Positions 8,003 through 14,875 of a stretch of 16,870 nucleotides of DNA are shown here, one piece after another. Positions within the stretch are counted from its first letter, which is position 1, and the number at the start of each line of letters is the position of its first letter. The position numbers and the translations under genes are program-made. The stretch is from an uncultured Clostridia bacterium (lineage in GTDB: Bacteria > Bacillota_A > Clostridia > Oscillospirales > Oscillospiraceae), in the NCBI GenBank assembly GCA_949289625.1, contig CASEPH010000318.1, forward strand, positions 1 through 16,870, written 5' to 3'. Below the pieces are notes generated by a model, which was not told the DNA's origin, searched no databases, and saw only the letters and a program-made list of their open reading frames with translations.

Positions 8003-8054
8003 TTTAAGACTATATGTGTTTATACTAAAATGCTTTTGAAAGGTGCTTTTAAGT

Positions 8055-8086
8055 AAAAAAGGGGCCCGTTCCATTGGAACGGGCCC
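8055..8086 (-). terminator. Intrinsic terminator of the solute-binding lipoprotein gene
   Basis: An 11-bp GC-rich stem (8062-8072 with 8076-8086, GGGCCCGTTCC), a 3-nt loop, and on the minus strand a T-run (8055-8060). It lies 17 bp past the stop of the gene ending at 8104. Confidence 0.92.
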
Positions 8087-8103
8087 ACACAATTCTTTAG
8101 AAA

Positions 8104-9900
8104 TTAACGCCCGTCGGCGTAGTACTCGTCGTAGGCGTTCTGATAAACGGCGATGATCTCGGGCAGACCCATGCTCTCACAGGTAGCAACATAGGTATCC
8201 CAGTTCTCGTCGTTGAGCTCCAGAGAGCCGTCCAGGAACTTCAGGCACTGCTCAGCAGCGTAAGTCAGGAAGTCGGACTCATAATCGGCAATCTCCAAGG
8301 TCTCGTCGGAAGTCAGAGTGTTCTTCACAGCGGAGGGATAGTACCGATCATCGGTGGAGCCGTCGATGGTCCACAGCTCTACAGCGTCAAGACCGGTCTG
8401 GGGGAAGGTGGGCAGCAGCATATCGTTGTCCACATAGAAGCTGGCAAAGCGCAGCATGGTGAACAGCTGCTGAGCCATCTCAGCGTTGGGGGCGTTTCTG
8501 CCGGTAACAGTAACGGGCTGATCCCAATCAAAGACAGGAGTGTCGCCGTCCATGTGATAGCTCTCGCCCTCGGTGCCGTAGTTGCCCAGGTAGTAGCCGT
8601 CGGTGGTCCAGAAGTAGTTCTCCCACTGGCAGACCAGCTCGGGGTTATCACAGTTGGCGGACAGGGAGAAGCCAGCCATGGAGGACACCAGGGCTACTTC
8701 GTCGTTCCATACATACTGAGCGGAGGGATCCTGAGCCACGCGAGGCAGAGCCTGCACGGTCAGCTCGGGGTAATCGGCACCGTAGGTGTCTACAATCTCC
8801 TCGATCTTATCAGCATTGGACTGCCATACGCCGATGGCACCGCTGGCCTGCATGGTGTTGGTTACCATACGGTCGGTGTCCAGGGACAGGAAATCCCGAG
8901 CCATGATGCCCTCGTCAAACATCTGCAGAACCCACTCCAGGTACTCCCGGTAGCCGTCGGTGGTCCAGCCGGACATAACCTCGTCGCCCTTGCGGAAGAT
9001 GGCGGAGGTGACCATGGTCATAAAGCCGTCGCCGTTGAGCACGGGAATTTCCGTATCAAAGGCAGCTTCCAGGCCCACGGTGCCATCATACATATAAATG
9101 GTATTAGAGCAGTTGTAGGCGCTGTAGATGGTGCGCAGATACTCGGTGAACTCATCCAGAGAGATCACGTCGCCGGAGAAGGTGATGCCCTGCTCGGCAA
9201 TCCAGTCGCCACGGGACACAAAGCCGTTTCCGGAATAGGTGCCATCCTTGATCTGATAGAAAGCCAGGGTCATGCCATCGGTCAGAGTAGCCTTTACGGT
9301 GGACTCATCCAAGCAGTCACGAACTGCCAGATAGTTGGGCATGTTGTCTTCCATGTAATCATTGATGTCCAAAATGATGCCGTCCTCGTAGGCTTTGGAC
9401 AGGCCGCCGGAGTAGTACTCCATAACGGGGAGCAGATCGGGGTAATCGCCGCCGGCTACCATCACGTTGAACAGCTCACTGGTGGACTGGGAGCTGACTT
9501 CGGTGAACTCCAGCTTCACACCTGTGGCCTCTTCTGCGGCGGCCAGGGCGTTAAAGCTGTTGTTGGAATCCATGAAGTCCTGATAGGGAGGAATGTAGTA
9601 CCACATAGAAATGGTGTTGTCTCCCTCCAGGGGGTAGGAGATGTACTCTTCTGCCATAGCGGCGAAAGGATCGCCGACGGTTTCCGCAACCGTTCCGGAT
9701 TCCTCGGCAGAAGTGGGTTCTGCGGCAGAATCGGGAGTTTCCGGTGCAGCAGCTTCGGGTTCGGTGCTTGTTTCTGGTGCAGTGGTCTCCTCGGAAGCCG
9801 CAGAGGCTGCGGACTCGGTGGAAGAGGACTCGGTGCCACAGGCGCTGAACAGAGCCAGCACCATGGTGAGAACCAGAAGAAGCGACAGGATTTTCTTCAT
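8104..9900 (-). CDS. Extracellular solute-binding lipoprotein (ABC transporter type, family 1-like)
   Basis: A 598-aa lipoprotein: signal peptide MKKILSLLLVLTMVLALFSAC, with Cys21 in the lipobox FSAC. A Ser/Glu/Ala/Thr/Pro-rich linker follows (22-75), then a large binding domain (about 80-598). Length, order and features such as NTISMWYYIPPY (95-106), VMVAGGDYPDLLP (146-158) and many Trp, Tyr and Asp residues fit the large oligosaccharide-type binding proteins (LipO/YtcQ-like) of Firmicutes. The ligand is unknown; a sugar polymer fragment is the usual type. The ATG at 9900 has TGAGGT (9908-9913). It has a near-consensus promoter and a strong terminator, so it is a single-gene unit. No permease or ATPase gene is visible in the window, so its transporter must be encoded elsewhere. 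Confidence 0.88.
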   Translation of the reverse strand: MKKILSLLLVLTMVLALFSACGTESSSTESAASAASEETTAPETSTEPEAAAPETPDSAAEPTSAEESGTVAETVGDPFAAMAEEYISYPLEGDNTISMWYYIPPYQDFMDSNNSFNALAAAEEATGVKLEFTEVSSQSTSELFNVMVAGGDYPDLLPVMEYYSGGLSKAYEDGIILDINDYMEDNMPNYLAVRDCLDESTVKATLTDGMTLAFYQIKDGTYSGNGFVSRGDWIAEQGITFSGDVISLDEFTEYLRTIYSAYNCSNTIYMYDGTVGLEAAFDTEIPVLNGDGFMTMVTSAIFRKGDEVMSGWTTDGYREYLEWVLQMFDEGIMARDFLSLDTDRMVTNTMQASGAIGVWQSNADKIEEIVDTYGADYPELTVQALPRVAQDPSAQYVWNDEVALVSSMAGFSLSANCDNPELVCQWENYFWTTDGYYLGNYGTEGESYHMDGDTPVFDWDQPVTVTGRNAPNAEMAQQLFTMLRFASFYVDNDMLLPTFPQTGLDAVELWTIDGSTDDRYYPSAVKNTLTSDETLEIADYESDFLTYAAEQCLKFLDGSLELNDENWDTYVATCESMGLPEIIAVYQNAYDEYYADGR

Positions 9901-9948
9901 ACGGGTTACCTCATTTCCTTAATATCTTGGCAATATACCAACGGCATT

Positions 9949-9961
9949 ACTATACAAAATG
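9949..9961 (+). repeat. 13-nt direct repeat, copy 1 (covers the -10)
   Basis: ACTATACAAAATG, repeated exactly at 10033-10045, 84 bp away. This copy includes the -10 of the lipoprotein promoter. Confidence 0.6.
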
Positions 9962-9977
9962 AAACAACTCGTGTCAA
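9949..9977 (-). promoter_or_regulatory. Strong promoter of the solute-binding lipoprotein gene
   Basis: On the minus strand: -35 TTGACA (9972-9977, consensus), 17-bp spacer, -10 TATAGT (9949-9954). The predicted start near 9942 gives a leader of about 42 nt. Confidence 0.85.
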
Positions 9978-10000
9978 TAATTGCGCACAAACTGACAAAA

Positions 10001-10021
10001 CAATTCGTAGAGAACAAATTG
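10001..10021. promoter_or_regulatory. Candidate operator upstream of the solute-binding lipoprotein promoter
   Basis: A 21-bp dyad of the form CAATT-n-GT-n5-AC-n-AATTG (7 of 8 half-site positions pair). It is centred about 69 bp upstream of the predicted start, a typical activator position. The regulator is unknown, and chance is possible in this AT-rich stretch. Confidence 0.35.
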
Positions 10022-10032
10022 CCTCTCGTCAA

Positions 10033-10045
10033 ACTATACAAAATG
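10033..10045 (+). repeat. 13-nt direct repeat, copy 2
   Basis: ACTATACAAAATG, identical to 9949-9961. No -35 fits at the usual distance here, so it is not a second working promoter. Confidence 0.55.
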
Positions 10046-10111
10046 TGCTGTTTTGCTCTGGGGAGAATCACGAAAAAGTAAAATTTGGTAGTTCGAAAAT
10101 GGAATGCAACC

Positions 10112-10969
10112 TCATTCGCTGCCGGTATGCTGTTGATGTTGCCGCAAAAGGACATCTTCCCTTAGTTCACGACCTTGCTGGAGAAGGGCGCGTACTGTTG
10201 TAAGATCGCCGTCTCCTAGGGCTTTGCGGAAAACAGAAAGGTTTTCGATCAGGGTATCCAGTTCCCGAAGCAGGGGGCCGTGATTCAGGGCAAAGAGGCT
10301 GGTCCACATATCCGGGTCCAGCTTGGCAACACGGGTCATATCCTGAAAGCTGCCGGCGGTAAAGCCTAGCGTCAGCGCAGCGGTGGGACTTTTAATGTAA
10401 GCGGAGGATACCACATGGGCTAGCTGAGAAGTATAGGAAATGATGGTGTCGTGACGCTGAGGATCGGTAATTTCAATGCGGGTAAAGCCAATGGCGGAGG
10501 CCAAGGCGCGCAGTGTTTCCACCGCATCGCCATCAGTCAGCGGTGTGGGTGTGATAATATAGCTGGCGTTTTTATAGAGATCCACATCGGAATTGGCGAA
10601 GCCAGCCACTTCCTTTCCGGCCATGGGGTGGGTGCCAACATAACGGACGCCGTGCTCGTGGTAAAGGACGTCAACGGCGTCTATAATGGGCTGCTTCACG
10701 CCGCAGATGTCTGCGACGATGGCTCCCTGCTTAAATTCTCCCACATGGGCGGTGAGATAATCAATGGTTGCCTCCGGAGGTAGGGCCACAAAAACCAGAT
10801 CCGGCTGCGAGAGATCGGTTAGGGCGTCGTCGATGGCCCCTACGGACCTGGCGAAGGCCACGGTTTTCTGGTTTCTCGTGTGACCCAAAACAGTGTGGGG
10901 CGTGTATTGCTTAATCGCACGGCAGAGGCTGCCTCCAATGAGGCCCATGCCGACAACTGCGACAATCAT
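10112..10969 (-). CDS. tyrA: Prephenate dehydrogenase (tyrosine biosynthesis)
   Basis: Oxidises and decarboxylates prephenate to 4-hydroxyphenylpyruvate with NAD(P)+, the branch to tyrosine. The 285-aa product begins with a Rossmann fold (VVGMGLIGGSLCRAIK, 5-20, GxGxxG at 7-12). It carries the TyrA signature THPMAGKEVAGF (113-124), with the substrate-region His114, then DPQRHDTIISYTSQLAHVV (169-187) and TAGSFQDMTRVAKLDPDMW (204-222). There is no C-terminal ACT domain, so tyrosine feedback by that route is not expected. The ATG at 10969 is preferred over a GTG nine bases upstream because GAGGT (10977-10981) is spaced for it. The gene stands alone, without other aromatic genes, and is divergent from the sigma-factor gene. 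I see no clear terminator in the 210 bp after it. Confidence 0.94.
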   Translation of the reverse strand: MIVAVVGMGLIGGSLCRAIKQYTPHTVLGHTRNQKTVAFARSVGAIDDALTDLSQPDLVFVALPPEATIDYLTAHVGEFKQGAIVADICGVKQPIIDAVDVLYHEHGVRYVGTHPMAGKEVAGFANSDVDLYKNASYIITPTPLTDGDAVETLRALASAIGFTRIEITDPQRHDTIISYTSQLAHVVSSAYIKSPTAALTLGFTAGSFQDMTRVAKLDPDMWTSLFALNHGPLLRELDTLIENLSVFRKALGDGDLTTVRALLQQGRELREDVLLRQHQQHTGSE

Positions 10970-10976
10970 GTCTATC

Positions 10977-10981
10977 ACCTC
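10977..10981 (-). promoter_or_regulatory. Ribosome-binding site fixing the tyrA start
   Basis: GAGGT on the minus strand, 7 bp before the ATG at 10969. It overlaps the alternative GTG at 10978, which argues against that start. Confidence 0.7.
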
Positions 10982-11021
10982 GTATTGATCTGCACGGCAG
11001 AAGAAGCTGTGCTTTCCTATC

Positions 11022-11049
11022 AGAATAACAGGAATCCGCAGGAAATCAA
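11022..11049 (-). promoter_or_regulatory. Candidate promoter of tyrA
   Basis: On the minus strand: -35 TTGATT (11044-11049), 16-bp spacer, -10 TATTCT (11022-11027) with a TGT extension. No leader peptide or T-box motif was recognised in the short leader. Confidence 0.45.
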
Positions 11050-11076
11050 GTATTTAGAAAAAAATAAAAAAAGAAC

Positions 11077-11105
11077 TTGCACTTAGTTTGAAAATGTGGT
11101 ACTAT
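11077..11105 (+). promoter_or_regulatory. Promoter of the primary sigma factor gene
   Basis: -35 TTGCAC (11077-11082), 17-bp spacer, -10 TACTAT (11100-11105) with a TGG extended -10 and an A-rich stretch just upstream. The leader is about 95 nt. Confidence 0.7.
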
Positions 11106-11206
11106 AGCAGTTGCCTAACTTAAAATCAGCATACTGCGCCGTGTTCGACGATTTCAATATTTTGGCTGATTAAGAAGGACTTCTCTTATATCAAAGGAAG
11201 TGCAAT

Positions 11207-12319
11207 ATGGCAAGCGCGAATAATGCCACAGCAAAACTGAGCGAGGAAGCAAAGGCGCCTGTTTTGTCTCTTCTTGCAAAGGGACAGAAGGCTGGCGTAT
11301 TGCAGTCCTCTGACATCCTAAGTGTTCTGGAAAAACTGGATATTGACGCAGAACAGATCGAGCATATCTATGACACCATTGAAAGCCTTGGGATCCAGAT
11401 CGTCGGAGCCGAGCTGGAACTGGAGCCGGCGGATGATTCCGTCATTGAAGAAGAGGAATTGGTGGATCCGGTGGAACTGGCGGCCGAGTACAACCTGGAT
11501 GATCCGGTTCGGATGTATCTCAAGGAGATTGGACAGATCCGGTTGCTGACACCGGAAGAGGAGCAGGATCTGGCGGCCCGGGTGGCCCAAGGAGACAAAT
11601 ATGCCAAGGACAAGCTTACGGAGGCAAATCTCCGGCTGGTGGTCTCCATTGCGAAAAAGTATTCTGGCCGGGGCCTGCACATACTGGATCTGATTCAGGA
11701 GGGAAACACGGGGCTGATCCGCGCCGTGGACAAATTCGACTATACCAAAGGCAACAAGTTTTCTACCTATGCGACCTGGTGGATCCGGCAGGCCATTACC
11801 CGTGCCATTGCCGACCAGGCCAGGACCATTCGGGTTCCGGTACATATGGTGGAGGTCATCAACAAGGTCACCCGCTGTAACCGGAAGCTTGTGCAGGAAC
11901 TGGGGCGGGAACCCACTATGGAGGAGATCTCCGAGGATCTGCATATTCCCATCGAAAAGGTGATTGAAGCCACCAGAACCTCCGCCGATACCCTGTCTCT
12001 GGATACCCCGGTGGGCGATGAGGAGGATACCACCATCGGTTCCTTCGTAGAGGACGACAATACACCAGGGCCTGCGGATGCTACCTCTAAAACGCTTTTG
12101 GCAGAGGCGCTGGATGAAATCCTGCAGACATTGACGGACCGAGAAGCGGATGTGCTTCGGATGCGGTTCGGCATGTTCGACGGCAGGACCCATACCCTGG
12201 AGGAAGTGGGGCAGATTTTCGGTGTAACCCGAGAGCGTATCCGGCAGATCGAAAACAAGGCCATTCGCAAACTCCGTCATCCCAGCCGAGCCAAGAAAAT
12301 CAAAGATTTTTATTGCTGA
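11207..12319 (+). CDS. rpoD: RNA polymerase primary sigma factor (SigA/RpoD)
   Basis: Directs RNA polymerase to the -10/-35 promoters seen across this window. The 370-aa product has the full housekeeping layout. Region 1.1 is at about 14-65, followed by a short acidic linker (68-90). Region 1.2 is at 98-130 ([22 protein letters not shown]). Region 2 is at 138-208, including [12 protein letters not shown] and the -10-reading [10 protein letters not shown] (188-197). Region 3 is at about 215-290. Region 4 is at 303-365, with the -35 helix-turn-helix [20 protein letters not shown] (330-349). The ATG at 11207 has AAAGGA (11193-11198). Its length equals that of Bacillus-type SigA. In many Firmicutes it follows dnaG; here it is a single-gene unit next to tyrA, with its own promoter and terminator. 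Confidence 0.97.
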   Translation: MASANNATAKLSEEAKAPVLSLLAKGQKAGVLQSSDILSVLEKLDIDAEQIEHIYDTIESLGIQIVGAELELEPADDSVIEEEELVDPVELAAEYNLDDPVRMYLKEIGQIRLLTPEEEQDLAARVAQGDKYAKDKLTEANLRLVVSIAKKYSGRGLHILDLIQEGNTGLIRAVDKFDYTKGNKFSTYATWWIRQAITRAIADQARTIRVPVHMVEVINKVTRCNRKLVQELGREPTMEEISEDLHIPIEKVIEATRTSADTLSLDTPVGDEEDTTIGSFVEDDNTPGPADATSKTLLAEALDEILQTLTDREADVLRMRFGMFDGRTHTLEEVGQIFGVTRERIRQIENKAIRKLRHPSRAKKIKDFYC

Positions 12320-12324
12320 GAAAA

Positions 12325-12366
12325 AGCAGCCCAGGGCGCTTAAGCGCCCTGGGCCGCTGCTTTATT
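12325..12366. terminator. Bidirectional terminator between rpoD and the MerR gene
   Basis: A perfect 10-bp stem (12330-12339 with 12344-12353, CCCAGGGCGC) with loop TTAA, extended by GCAGC/GCTGC with a small bulge. The plus strand continues TTTATTT. On the minus strand TTTTTCTC follows. It serves the two convergent genes. Confidence 0.88.
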
Positions 12367-12380
12367 TGGAAAAGAGAGAG

Positions 12381-13028
12381 TCAGTCATCCTTGGAATTCA
12401 TCAAGAGATTGTAGGCGGCAATTTTTTGGGCGTTGCTGATATCAAATCCGCCTCCCTTGCCGCCGGTGGCCATGCTGTTGGATGGTGTGTTTTGCGCACT
12501 GAAAGCGGCATACATGGCGGCATTTTGCGCAGCAATCTTGTGCTGCAGCTTTTCTTCCTTTGTCATGGACTGTTTCTTCTTTTTCATGTTGTATACCTCC
12601 TCTAGCTCGTCGAGATAGCGGAACCGGGGATGGATGTCTACCTTGGGCAGTGGGAATTCCACAGACACATCTTCCATCCGGTTGATCAGTTCCTGGGCAG
12701 AGGTCAGGGCTTCGGAGTCGATGGTATCCGCCACGGAAAGAATGTTTTTCAGATTCTTCTGTTCCGTCCGAAGGCGATCCCGATAGGCGGTGAAAATGGA
12801 GGGGATCTCCTCCGGGCAGGTCTGGATGCGCCGAATCTCATCCACCGAAAAGCGAGCTCTGCGCAGAGTGGCGATGTCAAAAAGCTGCTGAATGTTTTCC
12901 TCGGAATAGGTGCGGTACTCTCTTCCGTTCTGGCAGCTTTTTTCTGGGGATAAAAGTCCCTGGGCCTCATAGAAGCGAATGGTCTTTTTGCTCAGTCCGG
13001 TCCGTTGGCTGACATCCTTGATCTTCAT
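12381..13028 (-). CDS. MerR-family transcription regulator, soluble paralogue
   Basis: A 215-aa regulator. The N-terminal MerR winged helix-turn-helix is clear: MKIKDVSQRTGLSKKTIRFYE (1-21), then GLLSPEK, NGREYRTYSEENIQQLFDIATLRRARFSVDEI (34-65). A dimerisation helix follows to about 120. The rest fits no effector domain I know: a segment with PLP..D..P.F..LD..EE (126-144), then a Lys-rich patch (149-163) and an Ala/Gln/Gly-rich tail. The first 144 residues align without gaps to the membrane-anchored MerR encoded next to it. The ATG at 13028 has AAAGGGGG (13040-13047). Its promoter has a 19-bp spacer with an inverted repeat, so it probably regulates itself. The inducer is unknown; there is no obvious metal-binding cysteine cluster. 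Confidence 0.9.
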   Translation of the reverse strand: MKIKDVSQRTGLSKKTIRFYEAQGLLSPEKSCQNGREYRTYSEENIQQLFDIATLRRARFSVDEIRRIQTCPEEIPSIFTAYRDRLRTEQKNLKNILSVADTIDSEALTSAQELINRMEDVSVEFPLPKVDIHPRFRYLDELEEVYNMKKKKQSMTKEEKLQHKIAAQNAAMYAAFSAQNTPSNSMATGGKGGGFDISNAQKIAAYNLLMNSKDD

Positions 13029-13055
13029 ACCGCTGGATACCCCCTTTCTACTCCC

Positions 13056-13086
13056 ATTATAGAATGTTCCCTAAGGGGAATGTCAA
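13056..13086 (-). promoter_or_regulatory. MerR-type promoter (19-bp spacer) with operator
   Basis: On the minus strand: -35 TTGACA (13081-13086) and -10 TATAAT (13056-13061), both perfect, but 19 bp apart. The spacer begins with the inverted repeat TTCCC-CTTA-GGGAA (13067-13080). Overlong spacers with an internal dyad are the hallmark of promoters that MerR proteins switch on by twisting the DNA. The predicted leader is about 20 nt. Confidence 0.9.
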
Positions 13087-13089
13087 TAG

Positions 13090-13111
13090 TTTTTCAAATT
13101 ATTTTGAAAAA
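13090..13111. repeat. AT-only inverted repeat beside the -35 of the MerR gene
   Basis: TTTTTCAAA (13090-13098) and TTTGAAAAA (13103-13111) with a 4-bp spacer, 3 bp upstream of the -35. It may act as an UP element or a second protein site. On the plus strand it lacks a GC-rich stem, so it is not a terminator. Confidence 0.5.
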
Positions 13112-13176
13112 ATTTTGCAAAAAAGAGATATATTCCAATAAATGCTGACAAAAGAGCAGCTATGCCACCGGATGGT

Positions 13177-14607
13177 TTAGGATGCCGCAAGTGTTCGGAG
13201 AAGGGCTACAGCAAAATCATATTCCTCTTGGGTAGCGCTTTGCGAAATACATCCATAGACGGAGAGATCCTCCAGTTCAATAGCCCGGAATAAAGCTGTT
13301 CCGCTAAGATCTACCCCATAGGGATTTTCAGGGGACGCCAGATCCTCCGGCAGCGCCCGGCAGGCCTGTTCAAAATCAAAACTGCTGTAGATGTTAAAGG
13401 AATCCCATTCCAGATCGGAGATGAAGGCTAGAGGGTACTCTCCCTGGGTAATGAGATAAGCCAGTTCTTCCGGGCCGTAGTTGGAGATAGACGGATACTG
13501 CTGGACACAAATCTCGTCCAGAGCTAGATAAAAGCCATTGGTATCTGGAAGCTCCCTCGAAACAGCGCGCAACGCCTTTTCCATCTTGTTTAGGTCTGCG
13601 CTTGTAATGTGGGCAGGGACTGCAAATGCAACCCGAAAATTCGGTTTGGAGGGAAGATGCGTGTAGACTGCCAGAACCAGGCCGGCCAGAAGGATGCCGC
13701 CTGCCACACCGGTCAGGAGAATGATGCTTCGCTTTTGCCGTCGTTTTTGCAGCGAATGGGGATCTTCTTGCCCGCCCTGTCGTGCGGCGTCCGACTGCTG
13801 GGCCGCACGAAGCCACCGGCGATGCTCCAGCCACCGGGGTGCCACGAAAAAGCCGATCCGCAGCAGCAGTAGGACGGCAAACAGGATCTTGGGCCAGAGC
13901 CGGGTAGCATAGTGGACGGCAAGTCCAAGACTGACCAACACCAGCAGTGTTAGAAAGCCGGAAAGAAGCCGATACCACCGGGGAAAATAGTAGGTTTTTT
14001 GGACAGGACCGGAGGATTCTTGTTTTTGCGGTTTCCGCAGATCATTGTATTGACCGAATGCAAGATGTATGTTGTTGGTCCGGTCCTTGTCCAGTATCAG
14101 GTTGACCTGACGAAAGGTTCTGGCGTCTGGTACTGTTTCGTCAAGCACTGTCTGAGGTTCCACATGACGGGGGCTTTCTTCCGTGGCGTCAAGACGCTTG
14201 AAGTTTGGTTTCAGATCCATGGTTGGCAGGGGCATACGGGACGCGGACGCGGATAGCTGGTCGGTTAATTGCGCGGTACTGCACAGATCCGTTAAAGCCA
14301 TCCCTTTTGCGGCCTGACGCAGCTGATGGAATTGCTGTTCCTGCTGCTCTAGCCACTGGGCGTAGTGGGCAAAAATATGGGGGATCTGGTCCGGGGATTC
14401 CTGCATGGTTTTGATCTCGTCCATGGTGAACAGGGCACGGCGCAAAATGGCGATCTGCTGAAGCTGCTGTTGCAGCTCCGGCGTGTACTCCCGGTATTCC
14501 CGTCCGTTTCTATAGGTTTTTGCTGGTGCGATCAGGCCTTTTTCCTCGTAAAGCCGCAGGGTTTTTATTGACAGGCCTGTAGCTTCACAGATTTCTTTCC
14601 TGGTCAT
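13177..14607 (-). CDS. Membrane-anchored MerR-family regulator with extracytoplasmic domain
   Basis: A 476-aa protein joining a MerR head to a membrane module. Residues 1-70 are the winged helix-turn-helix (MTRKEICEATGLSIKTLRLYE, NGREYREYTPEL, ILRRALFTMDEI). A Gln-rich helix (about 82-100) and the shared PLP..D..P.F..LD..EE segment (126-144) follow. Candidate membrane spans are near 213-232, 238-256 and 295-315. The loop between spans two and three is strongly basic (RWLEHRRWLR, QKRRQKR) and so cytoplasmic. This places the last 160 residues outside the cell; I recognise no family for that domain. The ATG at 14607 has AAAGGA (14617-14622). No frameshift joins the parts: it is one continuous frame. 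The likely role, a one-component sensor regulating itself and perhaps neighbours, is inference. Confidence 0.85.
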   Translation of the reverse strand: MTRKEICEATGLSIKTLRLYEEKGLIAPAKTYRNGREYREYTPELQQQLQQIAILRRALFTMDEIKTMQESPDQIPHIFAHYAQWLEQQEQQFHQLRQAAKGMALTDLCSTAQLTDQLSASASRMPLPTMDLKPNFKRLDATEESPRHVEPQTVLDETVPDARTFRQVNLILDKDRTNNIHLAFGQYNDLRKPQKQESSGPVQKTYYFPRWYRLLSGFLTLLVLVSLGLAVHYATRLWPKILFAVLLLLRIGFFVAPRWLEHRRWLRAAQQSDAARQGGQEDPHSLQKRRQKRSIILLTGVAGGILLAGLVLAVYTHLPSKPNFRVAFAVPAHITSADLNKMEKALRAVSRELPDTNGFYLALDEICVQQYPSISNYGPEELAYLITQGEYPLAFISDLEWDSFNIYSSFDFEQACRALPEDLASPENPYGVDLSGTALFRAIELEDLSVYGCISQSATQEEYDFAVALLRTLAAS

Positions 14608-14654
14608 ATGCAGCAGTCCTTTCTGGCTAGTCCGTGGCGTAGTGTTCTGAGTTC

Positions 14655-14685
14655 AATTTAACCTGGGCCCCTGGGGCCTTGTCAA
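14655..14685 (-). promoter_or_regulatory. MerR-type promoter (19-bp spacer) of the membrane-anchored MerR gene
   Basis: On the minus strand: -35 TTGACA (14680-14685), 19-bp spacer, -10 TAAATT (14655-14660). The spacer carries a perfect palindrome, GGCCCC-A-GGGGCC (14666-14678). It has the same architecture as the neighbouring MerR gene but a different operator sequence; both share a CCCC...GGG core. Confidence 0.82.
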
Positions 14686-14690
14686 GAAAA

Positions 14691-14734
14691 ATTTTCCACT
14701 TTATTATGAACCTGCAAAAATATCTGTGGAAAAT
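14691..14734. repeat. Perfect 9-bp inverted repeat in the divergent intergenic region
   Basis: ATTTTCCAC (14691-14699) and GTGGAAAAT (14726-14734), 26 bp apart. They lie just upstream of the -35 of the membrane MerR gene and 14 bp upstream of the opposing promoter at 14748. It could be a site shared by both promoters. Confidence 0.45.
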
Positions 14735-14747
14735 CGGAGAAATCCCA

Positions 14748-14776
14748 TTGCAATCCAGCTATGAACAACGTAAAAT
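14748..14776 (+). promoter_or_regulatory. Promoter of the hypothetical gene at 14886, probably also of alaX
   Basis: -35 TTGCAA (14748-14753), 17-bp spacer, -10 TAAAAT (14771-14776). The leader of about 100 nt holds a small hairpin, CAAAGC/GCTTTG (14815-14832), and no recognised riboswitch. Confidence 0.65.
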
Positions 14777-14868
14777 AAAAGAAAGCGTACAGTCCTTGCC
14801 GCAGAAGGTACCGTCAAAGCTGGAAGGCTTTGCGTAGAATAGATAGCAGCCCATTGAAAGAACGCGGA

Positions 14869-14875
14869 AAAGGAG
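14869..14875 (+). promoter_or_regulatory. Ribosome-binding site fixing the 14886 start
   Basis: AAAGGAG, 10 bp before ATG 14886. An upstream in-frame GTG at 14877 lies only 1 bp away from it and is too close to be used. Confidence 0.7.

Noticed and set aside
10022..10111. A second promoter or terminator in the gap after tyrA
   Set aside because: The copied TATAGT at 10033-10038 lacks a -35 at the usual spacing, and no GC-rich hairpin with a T-run is visible.
8554..10203. A 549-codon plus-strand open frame opposite the solute-binding lipoprotein
   Set aside because: It is a shadow of a well-supported lipoprotein gene that has its own promoter, ribosome site and terminator, and it runs on through the AT-rich intergenic region. 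Its protein looks random.
10982..11040. A T-box or leader-peptide attenuator upstream of tyrA
   Set aside because: The predicted leader is only about 45 nt, with no conserved T-box sequence or tyrosine-rich reading frame.
11318..12280. A 320-codon minus-strand open frame opposite rpoD
   Set aside because: It is antisense to a complete primary sigma factor and has no domain features.
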